Positions 7,620-12,909 of a stretch of DNA of 12,909 nucleotides are shown piece after piece. The translations under genes were made by a program, and so were the position numbers. Origin of the DNA: Promethearchaeota archaeon (GTDB taxonomy: Archaea; Asgardarchaeota; Lokiarchaeia; Sigynarchaeales; SOKP01). The notes beneath the pieces are model-generated. The model had not been told where the DNA came from, did not search any database, and saw only the letters and a program-made list of their open reading frames with translations. The stretch spans positions 1-12,909 of the forward strand of contig JAGXOB010000064.1 of NCBI GenBank assembly GCA_019894735.1. Direction: 5' to 3'. Each line of letters opens with the position of its first letter. The first letter of the stretch is position 1.

Positions 7620-7625
7620 GGAGGG
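7620..7625 (+). promoter_or_regulatory. Ribosome-binding site GGAGGG that sets the dehydrogenase start
   Basis: GGAGGG lies 5 bases before ATG 7631. It rules out the longer open frame that begins with TTG at 7577 inside the amidohydrolase gene. Residues from ATG onward (MKAAVF) match the usual N-terminus of medium-chain dehydrogenases. Confidence 0.75.
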
Positions 7626-7630
7626 TTAAT

Positions 7631-8638
7631 ATGAAAGCGGCTGTATTCGACGGGCAAGATATCTCCATTAAGGATGTACCAATACCAAAACTTGGAGATT
7701 CTCAGGTTTTAATTCAAGTAAAAGCGTCAGGAATATGTGGAACCGATATAGCTATAGTAAAAGGAGATTTACCAACGCCAACTCCGCTCATTTTAGGTCA
7801 CGAGTTTGCAGGTGAAGTTATAGAAGTCGGTAAGAAAGTTAACTCCAACTGGGAAGGAAAACATGTTACATCCGAAATTAATAGCAACATCGATTTCAGT
7901 TGTTATTACTGTCAACGAAAGATTTTTTCCCAATGCCTATCACGTAAAGCCTTAGGTATAGATATTAATGGCTCTTTTGCTGAATATATAGTTGTTGAGC
8001 CATATATGCTTCACGAAATACCGAGAAACATTTCTTACAAGGAAGCAACCTTTATAGAACCTTTAGCAGCAGCCTATCAAACGTTTGAAACGATGCCATT
8101 AGCAGATGAAGACAAAGTTATTGCAATCTATGGGCTTGGAAAATTAGGTCTATTACTAACCCAAGTCGCTTTAGTTAAAGGATTGGATGTAATAGCAATT
8201 GATGGTTCAGATACAAAGCTTTCTATTGCTGAAAAATATGGTGCAAAGCAATTAATTAACCGTTTCGAGGTAGAAAGTATAAGTGATGAAATCAAACATT
8301 CAACTGATAATCTTGGAACAGATATTGTCGTAGATACTACAGGCAATCCAGAAGCTCTTATAAGTATTGTTGCTTCGTGTAAAACACGAGGTAAAATCCA
8401 CATTAAAAGTACTCATGGATTAAGAACTCCAATCAATCTTACTGATATAGTAGTTCGAGAAATTACAATTTACAGTAGTAGATGTGGTCCATTTGATAAA
8501 GCAATTGAGGGATTAAGCTCTGGAGATATTAAAGTTAAAAATTTAATTTCCAAAATGTATGACTTAGAAAAAATTAGAGAAGCATTTGCTGCTTACGATG
8601 AAAATCCAGATTTTATCAAAGCAGTTATCATAATTTAG
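7631..8638 (+). CDS. Zinc-dependent medium-chain dehydrogenase (threonine/sorbitol dehydrogenase-like)
   Basis: This 335-residue NAD(P)-dependent alcohol or polyol dehydrogenase has a GroES-like N-terminal domain with catalytic zinc ligands Cys36 (GICGTD), His57 and Glu58 (GHEFAGEV) and Glu143 (EPLAA). The structural-zinc lobe reads Asp88, Cys91, Cys94, Cys102, so the first of the usual four Cys is Asp. The Rossmann fold has GLGKLG (168-173) and an acidic residue (Asp191 in AIDGSD) at the end of the second strand, which favours NAD+ over NADP+. Family members oxidise L-threonine, sorbitol, 2,3-butanediol or sugars; the substrate is not determinable. It is probably co-transcribed with the upstream run, since it lies 19 bases after the amidohydrolase with a strong ribosome-binding site. 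Its last 11 bases overlap the end of the convergent YkgJ-like gene. Confidence 0.92.
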   Translation: MKAAVFDGQDISIKDVPIPKLGDSQVLIQVKASGICGTDIAIVKGDLPTPTPLILGHEFAGEVIEVGKKVNSNWEGKHVTSEINSNIDFSCYYCQRKIFSQCLSRKALGIDINGSFAEYIVVEPYMLHEIPRNISYKEATFIEPLAAAYQTFETMPLADEDKVIAIYGLGKLGLLLTQVALVKGLDVIAIDGSDTKLSIAEKYGAKQLINRFEVESISDEIKHSTDNLGTDIVVDTTGNPEALISIVASCKTRGKIHIKSTHGLRTPINLTDIVVREITIYSSRCGPFDKAIEGLSSGDIKVKNLISKMYDLEKIREAFAAYDENPDFIKAVIII

Positions 8639-9023
8639 TAAACAATACTTGTTTTTCTAAAAATCTAACGATTTTTTTACATGTTTTCATGTGAGATTGT
8701 TTATCTCGATAAAATAATTCAGGTCTCGGGCAATCTTGGTCTAAAATACATAATTTTTTATCAGAATCGTAGATCAACGGATAAAAACGACACCCTTGAG
8801 GTCTTACGGCATAAATTTTGCATAATTTAATTGTAGAATCGAAGAAAACGCAAAATCCATTTTTATTTCTTAATTGAAACAATCCATCATCTGTTTTTTC
8901 TACAAAGTTAGCTATTGGTAAGTTTTTAAGATCATTATTTCTAATACGGTCAACATCCCTACTAGAAAGAATCATTTCTGTTTCACAACAGCAATTCCCG
9001 CAATCTTTACACTTGTTTTTCAT
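8628..9023 (-). CDS. YkgJ-family Cys-rich (putative zinc/iron-chelating) protein
   Basis: This 131-residue protein has the YkgJ (CxxCxxCC) pattern: Cys5, Cys8 and Cys11-13 at the N-terminus. Further cysteines follow at 58 (GFCVFF), 68 (LCKIY), 78 (RPQGCRFYPL), 92 and 98 (LCILDQDCPRPE) and 115. The order 'GxCxFxD...CxIYxxRPxxCRxYP' is diagnostic of the family, which is thought to bind a metal or iron-sulfur cluster; its biochemical role is unknown. ATG at 9021-9023 gives the expected start. It is transcribed divergently from the A-B fusion gene across a 125-base spacer with a perfect inverted repeat, and convergently with the dehydrogenase, overlapping it by 11 bases. The position between the two membrane clusters may be coincidental, or it may mark it as an accessory maturation factor. 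Confidence 0.88.
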   Translation of the reverse strand: MKNKCKDCGNCCCETEMILSSRDVDRIRNNDLKNLPIANFVEKTDDGLFQLRNKNGFCVFFDSTIKLCKIYAVRPQGCRFYPLIYDSDKKLCILDQDCPRPELFYRDKQSHMKTCKKIVRFLEKQVLFTKL

Positions 9024-9078
9024 AATCGATTTATCATTTCTACTTTAATTTTATAATTATAAAGGAAAAAACAAATTT

Positions 9079-9121
9079 TTTAAACTATAAATGTAATCTT
9101 TTATCTTAATTATAGTTTAAA
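9079..9121. promoter_or_regulatory. Perfect 12-base inverted repeat forming a symmetric divergent promoter or operator
   Basis: TTTAAACTATAA (9079-9090) and its exact reverse complement TTATAGTTTAAA (9110-9121) are separated by 19 bases, with centres 31 bases apart, about three helical turns. Each arm contains a TATA-like core pointing inward: ACTATAAAT on the plus strand (9084-9092) and AACTATAATT on the minus strand. Plus-strand initiation near 9113 would leave about 35 bases before the fusion gene ATG; minus-strand initiation near 9086 would leave about 60 before the YkgJ-like ATG. The arms may therefore be two facing TATA boxes, a dimeric regulator site, or both. Confidence 0.5.
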
Positions 9122-9148
9122 CGTGTATACTTTTTGACTTGATTAATC

Positions 9149-11059
9149 ATGGCTGTAGAGGGTAGAGCAGAAGTGTCTACGGATTCTGAAGAATCTGAAG
9201 AATCTGAAAAAGAACCAGTTACAGAAGGAGTGTCCATGCAATACGGCATCTATATGTTTCTCTTTTTTATTATATACTATATTTCTTGGATCGGTCCATT
9301 CTTTATCTTTATGGCGTATTTTTTAATGGTTTTTCAAGAATATTTTTTAAAAGCTCCCACTTTTATAGCTATTTTTACGGAGCTAAATCCACTATTCGCT
9401 TTGCTTCTAATGCCCATAATTATAATTCTTTGTTATTTACTACATCTATTTTTCATAGGGCTTGCTACTAAGATTATTTGGGCTATAACCGAAAAGATTT
9501 CGCCTACTAGAAATGGAATTATACCGAGAAACATTAAATCCAAGGCAGCAGACTATTATCACATAAGATCTTTTATTTTAAAATATGGCAAAAATGTTTT
9601 TGTAAAAGGTATCTTTCCTTGGCTTTCAAATTGGTTTTATAATTTTGTGAAAGCCAGCAAAATTGGAAAAGGCACGACAATTGAAGAGTCTTTAGTAAAT
9701 GACAAATTTATAAATGTCGGGGAAAACTGTTATATTGGAATTAATTCAAATCTAGCATCACATGTTGTTGAGGGCATTTTTGGCAAGATATCCTATTTTG
9801 AAGTTGAACTAAAAGATAATATTACTTTTGCTGCTATGAACCAGATCGGTTGTGGATCTGAAGTCGGCGAAAATAGTTTTTTACTACCTTTAGCATCGGG
9901 CCAAAAACACGTTAAGATAGGGAAACCAGGAGGATTTGGGTATTACTTTGGACTCCCTATGCGCAAAATTTTCAAAAAAAAATTGAAAGACTATATAGGC
10001 TTAAGCCTTGAAGATTTAGAGAGAAATGAGAATATGGAAGAATATATTACCAAGAAAAACGATATAAAGTCAAAACCAAAAGAAAAGGATGTTAAAGATA
10101 TCGAAGGGGAAGTTGGTAAGGATGAAGAGGAATCCGGTGAGATCGATACTGAAGACCAAAAAAAGGAAGAACCCATTGACATTAACAGTTTAACTAAAGA
10201 AGACTTAGCTGTTGACTTTACAACTAGTAGTGCTATTAACAGGATAAACATTAAATTTCTAGCCGTATATATACCGATCTTTTGGTTAAGTGGATTAATA
10301 ATAGCAATTTTTTGGTATGAATATACCAGGTGGATTAGCCTCTCTACAATATTCTTTCTACCAATTGCTCTCTTCTTTATGATTTATATGTTTATTCTAG
10401 GAGTGTTATTTTTTAGCAAACTGTTGCTAATTTTAATCAATTTACTGCATAAACCCAAAGAAGGTATATTTTTAGCTGAGATTGGTGATAAGGACTATGA
10501 ATTTTGGATGTTAAGAACAGAATTAAAAAAGATTGGACTCTGGATCATTAGAAACGCTCCATTACCTTGGATAGATGTAGTTGCTTTTAAATTTTTTGGA
10601 GTACGAGTGGATTTTTCAAGCCACTTAAACGATGCGTGGTTTGACGCCGAATTTGTAGATTTTGGTCGAAATACCTTAATAGGACAAGGATCAACAGTGA
10701 TGTCTTCAATGGTAGTAGGTAAATATTTGATAATTAAAAGGGTAATATTTGAAGATTACATTGTAGTTGGGGGAATGGCAACTATCGCCCCCGGTACAAT
10801 AATCAGGCACGATACCATGCTTGGTGCTCTGAGTTCTACGACATACAATCAAGTTCTTGACCCCAATTGGATATACTTCGGAATACCAGGTATTAAGCTA
10901 AAAAAAAATAAATATGCTCAAATAAGAAGAGATATCATAGTAAAGCGTAGTGCTGATGACGAGACGAAGATCGAAGTGACTACCGAAGTTTTTACTGACA
11001 AGGCTAAAAAAAAATTAATAAAAACAGAAGAATCGGAGGGCAAAAATGTCAGTTCCTAG
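9149..11059 (+). CDS. AB2: fusion of type A and type B membrane beta-helix modules
   Basis: This 636-residue protein corresponds end to end to A2 followed by B1. The A half (about 31-290) has hydrophobic blocks at 32-64 and 71-110, KISPTRNGIIPRN, PWLSNWFYNFVK, a beta-helix with SHVVEG (His205) and a GLPMRK end. A highly charged linker (about 291-350, rich in Lys and Glu) follows. The B half then begins with VDFTTSSAINR (355-365), hydrophobic blocks at about 370-394 and 398-434, PLPWIDVVAF, SSHLNDAWFDAEF and a beta-helix ending at GIPGIK. The acidic N-terminus (SEESEESE) comes from a short in-frame repeat. The start is ambiguous: ATG 9149 has no ribosome-binding site, whereas ATG 9236 (Met30) has AAGGAGTG 3 bases upstream. 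The longer form is kept because A1 and A2 also have acidic N-termini. C2 starts within its last 14 bases. The fusion implies that A and B work in one complex. Confidence 0.88.
   Translation: MAVEGRAEVSTDSEESEESEKEPVTEGVSMQYGIYMFLFFIIYYISWIGPFFIFMAYFLMVFQEYFLKAPTFIAIFTELNPLFALLLMPIIIILCYLLHLFFIGLATKIIWAITEKISPTRNGIIPRNIKSKAADYYHIRSFILKYGKNVFVKGIFPWLSNWFYNFVKASKIGKGTTIEESLVNDKFINVGENCYIGINSNLASHVVEGIFGKISYFEVELKDNITFAAMNQIGCGSEVGENSFLLPLASGQKHVKIGKPGGFGYYFGLPMRKIFKKKLKDYIGLSLEDLERNENMEEYITKKNDIKSKPKEKDVKDIEGEVGKDEEESGEIDTEDQKKEEPIDINSLTKEDLAVDFTTSSAINRINIKFLAVYIPIFWLSGLIIAIFWYEYTRWISLSTIFFLPIALFFMIYMFILGVLFFSKLLLILINLLHKPKEGIFLAEIGDKDYEFWMLRTELKKIGLWIIRNAPLPWIDVVAFKFFGVRVDFSSHLNDAWFDAEFVDFGRNTLIGQGSTVMSSMVVGKYLIIKRVIFEDYIVVGGMATIAPGTIIRHDTMLGALSSTTYNQVLDPNWIYFGIPGIKLKKNKYAQIRRDIIVKRSADDETKIEVTTEVFTDKAKKKLIKTEESEGKNVSS
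9225..9232 (+). promoter_or_regulatory. Internal ribosome-binding site before Met30 of AB2
   Basis: AAGGAGTG lies 3 bases before an in-frame ATG at 9236-9238. Initiation there would remove the 29-residue acidic N-terminus and start almost directly at the first membrane segment (MQYGIYMFLFF). It could be the main start, a second start producing a short form, or chance. Confidence 0.35.
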
Positions 11060-12005
11060 TAGCATGCGCGTTGGACCTTTTATACCAACTATTTTGTTAA
11101 AGAAGCAATATTTAATGTTTTACTTAATAATCGTTTGGTTCAGTTTTATTCCACTATTCCTGGAATTTTGGATATATTGGCATTTTCTATGGAATTATAC
11201 CAGACCGATTCATTTTTACATTTTCTTACCTCTGTTAATTATACCTATGTACGTAACGCTTGTTTTTAGTGCTACTTTTATCGCTAAAATATTTCATGTA
11301 ATAATTAATGCTATCCACAAGCCCAGAACTGGTGTATTTCTAAGGCATCCAAGCAACAAAGATTACCGTTATTGGTGCATAAGGAATGTTATAAAAAAAT
11401 GGCCGTTTTGGCTTAGTCATAAATTTCCCTTCCCCTTTATGAATAATATCTGCTTCAAAGTATTTGGAGTCAAAACTAAATTTTCCAATTCTCTTTTTGA
11501 AGGCTGGGTGGATACCGAATTCATAGAATTTGGTAAAAATGTTGTAGTTGGCCAAGGAGCACTAATTCAATCTTCTTTGATCATCGGTAATCTTCTTATT
11601 ATAAAAAAAACAGTGATCGAAGACGACGTCAGAATTGGGTCTCATGCTATTGTTATGCCCGGCACACACATCAAAAAAAGAAGTGTATTAGCAAGTAATT
11701 CAGTCACTACAGTGGACCAAAAACTCGATGAAGGTTATATCTACGTTGGAGTTCCAGCGAAAACTTTAAAGAAAAATTATTTCTTTGAAGATGGATTGCA
11801 AGATAAACTCTGTCAAGTTGAAGACGTGGAAGCGTTAAGGGAAAAATACGAAAAAATGTATCTGAAACGCTACGACGAAAAAGAAAAGTTTAAAGAAAGA
11901 AGAGAAAAGAAGAAAAAAACGAAGGAGGAAGAGCAATATTTATATGGGCTAGAACTAAAGGATGGAGATGAAGACGATGTGTTCGACGATACATTCACAA
12001 TCTAA
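11046..12005 (+). CDS. C2: membrane-anchored left-handed beta-helix protein, type C
   Basis: This 319-residue paralogue of C1 aligns without gaps for about the first 248 residues: SVPSSMRVGPF, hydrophobic blocks at about 21-50 and 57-90, HKPRTGVFLR, KDYRYWCIRNVIKKWP, KFPFPFMNNICFKVFGVKTKFSNSLFE in order, then a beta-helix ending at GVPAKT. DNA differences from C1 in the conserved core are nearly all at third codon positions. The C-terminus is longer than in C1: a Lys/Arg/Glu stretch (about 265-296) and then an acidic end (DGDEDDVFDD). GGAGGG lies 5 bases before the ATG, and the gene overlaps the end of AB2 by 14 bases, so the two are coupled. It presumably forms the third part of the AB2 complex. 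No soluble enzyme follows this cluster. Confidence 0.88.
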   Translation: MSVPSSMRVGPFIPTILLKKQYLMFYLIIVWFSFIPLFLEFWIYWHFLWNYTRPIHFYIFLPLLIIPMYVTLVFSATFIAKIFHVIINAIHKPRTGVFLRHPSNKDYRYWCIRNVIKKWPFWLSHKFPFPFMNNICFKVFGVKTKFSNSLFEGWVDTEFIEFGKNVVVGQGALIQSSLIIGNLLIIKKTVIEDDVRIGSHAIVMPGTHIKKRSVLASNSVTTVDQKLDEGYIYVGVPAKTLKKNYFFEDGLQDKLCQVEDVEALREKYEKMYLKRYDEKEKFKERREKKKKTKEEEQYLYGLELKDGDEDDVFDDTFTI

Positions 12006-12109
12006 TTCTTATTGAATTTGGACTTGAATACCAAGTGATTTTATCTTGAATAATGTATTTTTCTTAGTTCTTATTGTTAAATACTCAAGTGATTATCATA
12101 CGGATAATC
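12003..12109. repeat. Imperfect tandem duplication after C2
   Basis: Two blocks share their order of elements. The first (12003-12056) has TTCTTATTG, then AATACCAAGTGATT and GAATAAT. The second (12065-12109) has TTCTTATTG, then AATACTCAAGTGATT and GGATAAT. The exact shared words are TTCTTATTG (12006-12014, 12068-12076) and CAAGTGATT (12032-12040, 12086-12094); the 62- and 54-base offsets imply an 8-base deletion or insertion between copies. It begins at the C2 stop codon. Confidence 0.45.
12056..12072 (+). terminator. Candidate U-rich terminator for the AB2-C2 operon
   Basis: A T-rich stretch (TATTTTTCTTAGTTCTT) about 50 bases after the C2 stop codon fits archaeal U-rich termination on the plus strand. 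It is not a long uninterrupted run, so the call is tentative. Confidence 0.3.
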
Positions 12110-12110
12110 A
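12090..12110. repeat. Eight-base perfect hairpin
   Basis: TGATTATC (12090-12097) and GATAATCA (12103-12110) are exact reverse complements around the loop ATACG. It lies inside the second copy of the duplication, and the first copy does not form it. It could be a transcript-end structure or a small operator; an A-rich rather than T-rich sequence follows on the plus strand, so it is not a bacterial-type terminator. Confidence 0.4.
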
Positions 12111-12146
12111 ATAAAAAGAAAAGTTTTGATTCTATTTATAGTTTTT

Positions 12147-12181
12147 ATTATGGAACTTCCATGGGAGTTCCGAACCATAAT
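12147..12181. repeat. Nested inverted repeat with a near-perfect 20-base palindrome
   Basis: The outer arms ATTATGG (12147-12153) and CCATAAT (12175-12181) are exact complements. Inside lies GGAACTTCCATGGGAGTTCC (12152-12171), which differs from its own reverse complement at one symmetric pair of positions. As RNA it could form a 7-base-pair stem, a 3' bulge CCGAA and an inner stem. As DNA it could be a dimer-binding site. It is GC-richer than the surrounding spacer. Confidence 0.45.
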
Positions 12182-12235
12182 GGAATTATTCAAAAACAAG
12201 ATTGTAAAAATTCGGTCAAAAATTTTTATTTGTTA

Positions 12236-12258
12236 ATATAAAACAAGAAAGATTTTTC
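12236..12258 (-). terminator. Candidate terminator after alaX
   Basis: On the minus strand, just after the alaX stop codon, AAAGA and TCTTT form a short stem, followed by a T-rich run (TTTCTTGTTTTATATT). This fits U-rich archaeal termination; the small stem may be incidental. Confidence 0.3.
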
Positions 12259-12264
12259 TTTGAA

Positions 12265-12909
12265 TTATTTGAGAATAAAATACATTCTTCGATTATTTTT
12301 TCCTTTATTTACCGTTTTAGTCATTTCTATTTCGCCTATTTCTTTAAGGTTTTTAACATGAGTTCCACCGTCGACTTGTTTATCGATGTTTCCAATTTTA
12401 ACTACGCGAAATTCTTGTAAATTTTTAGGTAAGCCAACTGCTAGCCTTGCAAGTTCGGGTTCTTCTAAAACAGCAGTTCTAGACATAGTTTCAATAGTGA
12501 TAGGAAGGTCTTGATTGATAATTTCGTTGGATTCCTCGACATATAAACGCAACTTTTCAGGCGAGTAATCCTCCATAGAAAAATCCATCCTTGCCTTGTC
12601 CAATTCAATCTGATTACCTGTGATTTTAGCGTTAGCTCGGCGATATAATACATTCGAGAGCAGATGGCAAGCAGTGTGGTATCTCATGTATGTATATCGC
12701 CTTTCCCAATCGATTTCACACGATACCAGGTCTCCCTCTTTTAGTCCGGGTTTTTCTAATTCGTGACTGATTTCTCCGGAAAATTTACCTACATAGACTA
12801 CCTTAAACTGCTCACCACTTTTGATAATATAGCCTTCATCCCAAGGCTGACCGCCACCTTTAGGATAGAAGGCGGTTTTATCAAGGACCACGTATTTATC
12901 GTCTTTCAC
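12265..12909 (-). CDS. alaX: AlaX-type alanyl-tRNA editing hydrolase, N-terminus cut by the window edge
   Basis: The visible 214 residues match the stand-alone editing domain that hydrolyses mischarged Ser- or Gly-tRNA(Ala). A GGQ-type motif is present (YPKGGGQPWD, visible residues 15-24). Zinc ligands His78 and His82 occur in HTACHLL, and VDGGTHVKN carries His184. The position usually occupied by the Cys ligand of alanyl-tRNA synthetase editing domains is Asp180; I believe a DGGTHV variant is common among AlaX proteins but cannot check it here. The frame is open to the window end and the GTG there is probably an internal Val, with some 15-30 N-terminal residues missing. The size and the absence of an extended C-terminal domain suggest the medium form (AlaX-M). 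The C-terminus is basic, ending RRMYFILK, and is probably complete. It is unrelated in function to the neighbouring membrane cluster. Confidence 0.93.
   Translation of the reverse strand: MKDDKYVVLDKTAFYPKGGGQPWDEGYIIKSGEQFKVVYVGKFSGEISHELEKPGLKEGDLVSCEIDWERRYTYMRYHTACHLLSNVLYRRANAKITGNQIELDKARMDFSMEDYSPEKLRLYVEESNEIINQDLPITIETMSRTAVLEEPELARLAVGLPKNLQEFRVVKIGNIDKQVDGGTHVKNLKEIGEIEMTKTVNKGKNNRRMYFILK

Noticed and set aside
7577..7630. An 18-codon N-terminal extension of the dehydrogenase from TTG 7577
   Set aside because: It lies within the amidohydrolase gene, has no family similarity, and GGAGGG sits 5 bases before ATG 7631 where the family N-terminus begins.
3128..12005. A mobile element or prophage explanation for the duplicated membrane clusters
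   Set aside because: No transposase, integrase, terminal repeats or target-site duplications were seen, and the copies have diverged too far for recent transposition.
12907..12909. GTG at the window end as the true alaX start
   Set aside because: AlaX proteins normally carry further N-terminal residues before the segment seen here, and the frame is still open at the edge, so this is more likely an internal Val codon.

Overview
The window is AT-rich DNA with tightly packed, often overlapping genes. Its ribosome-binding sites are of the archaeal type (GGAGGTGA, GGTGA, GGAGG). With a class II ribonucleotide reductase, a stand-alone AlaX editing protein and a YkgJ-like protein, it looks like a mesophilic archaeon, possibly an Asgard (Lokiarchaeia-like) lineage. 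The phylum is an inference from style and gene content; there is no rRNA or other marker here.

Layout. (1) 1-2551, minus strand: the start of a Lys/Ala/Pro-rich protein, then nrdJ (B12-dependent ribonucleotide reductase). (2) 2552-3127: a gene-free, very AT-rich divergent spacer. (3) 3128-8638, plus strand: a tightly coupled run of six genes. Four encode membrane proteins with left-handed beta-helix (hexapeptide-repeat) domains, called here A1, A2, B1 and C1. They are followed by a nitrilase-superfamily amidohydrolase and a zinc-dependent medium-chain dehydrogenase. (4) 8628-9023, minus strand: a small Cys-rich YkgJ-like protein, convergent with the dehydrogenase. (5) 9149-12005, plus strand: a second copy of the membrane set, in which A and B are fused into one 636-residue protein (AB2), followed by an overlapping C2. 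(6) 12006-12264: a spacer with an imperfect duplication and two hairpins. (7) 12265-12909, minus strand: AlaX, cut by the window edge.

The main interest is the A/B/C family. Each protein has a charged N-terminus, two hydrophobic blocks, an aromatic/basic pre-helix region and a beta-helix domain. Three such modules in series (two membrane segments plus one acyltransferase-like domain, three times) reproduce the architecture I recall for the C-terminal half of epsilon-poly-L-lysine synthetase (Pls) and related NRPS terminal regions. Here the modules are separate genes with no adenylation or carrier domain in view. The A-B fusion in the second cluster suggests the parts form one membrane complex. 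The linked amidohydrolase and dehydrogenase suggest a small biosynthetic or modification pathway, possibly making or altering an amide-linked product. The chemistry cannot be read from the sequence.

Gene starts in the membrane clusters are unusual: a probable AUU start for A2, UUG for B1 and GUG for C1, with 4-14 base overlaps. This points to translational coupling and fixed stoichiometry. No rRNA, tRNA, CRISPR array, transposase or integrase was seen.
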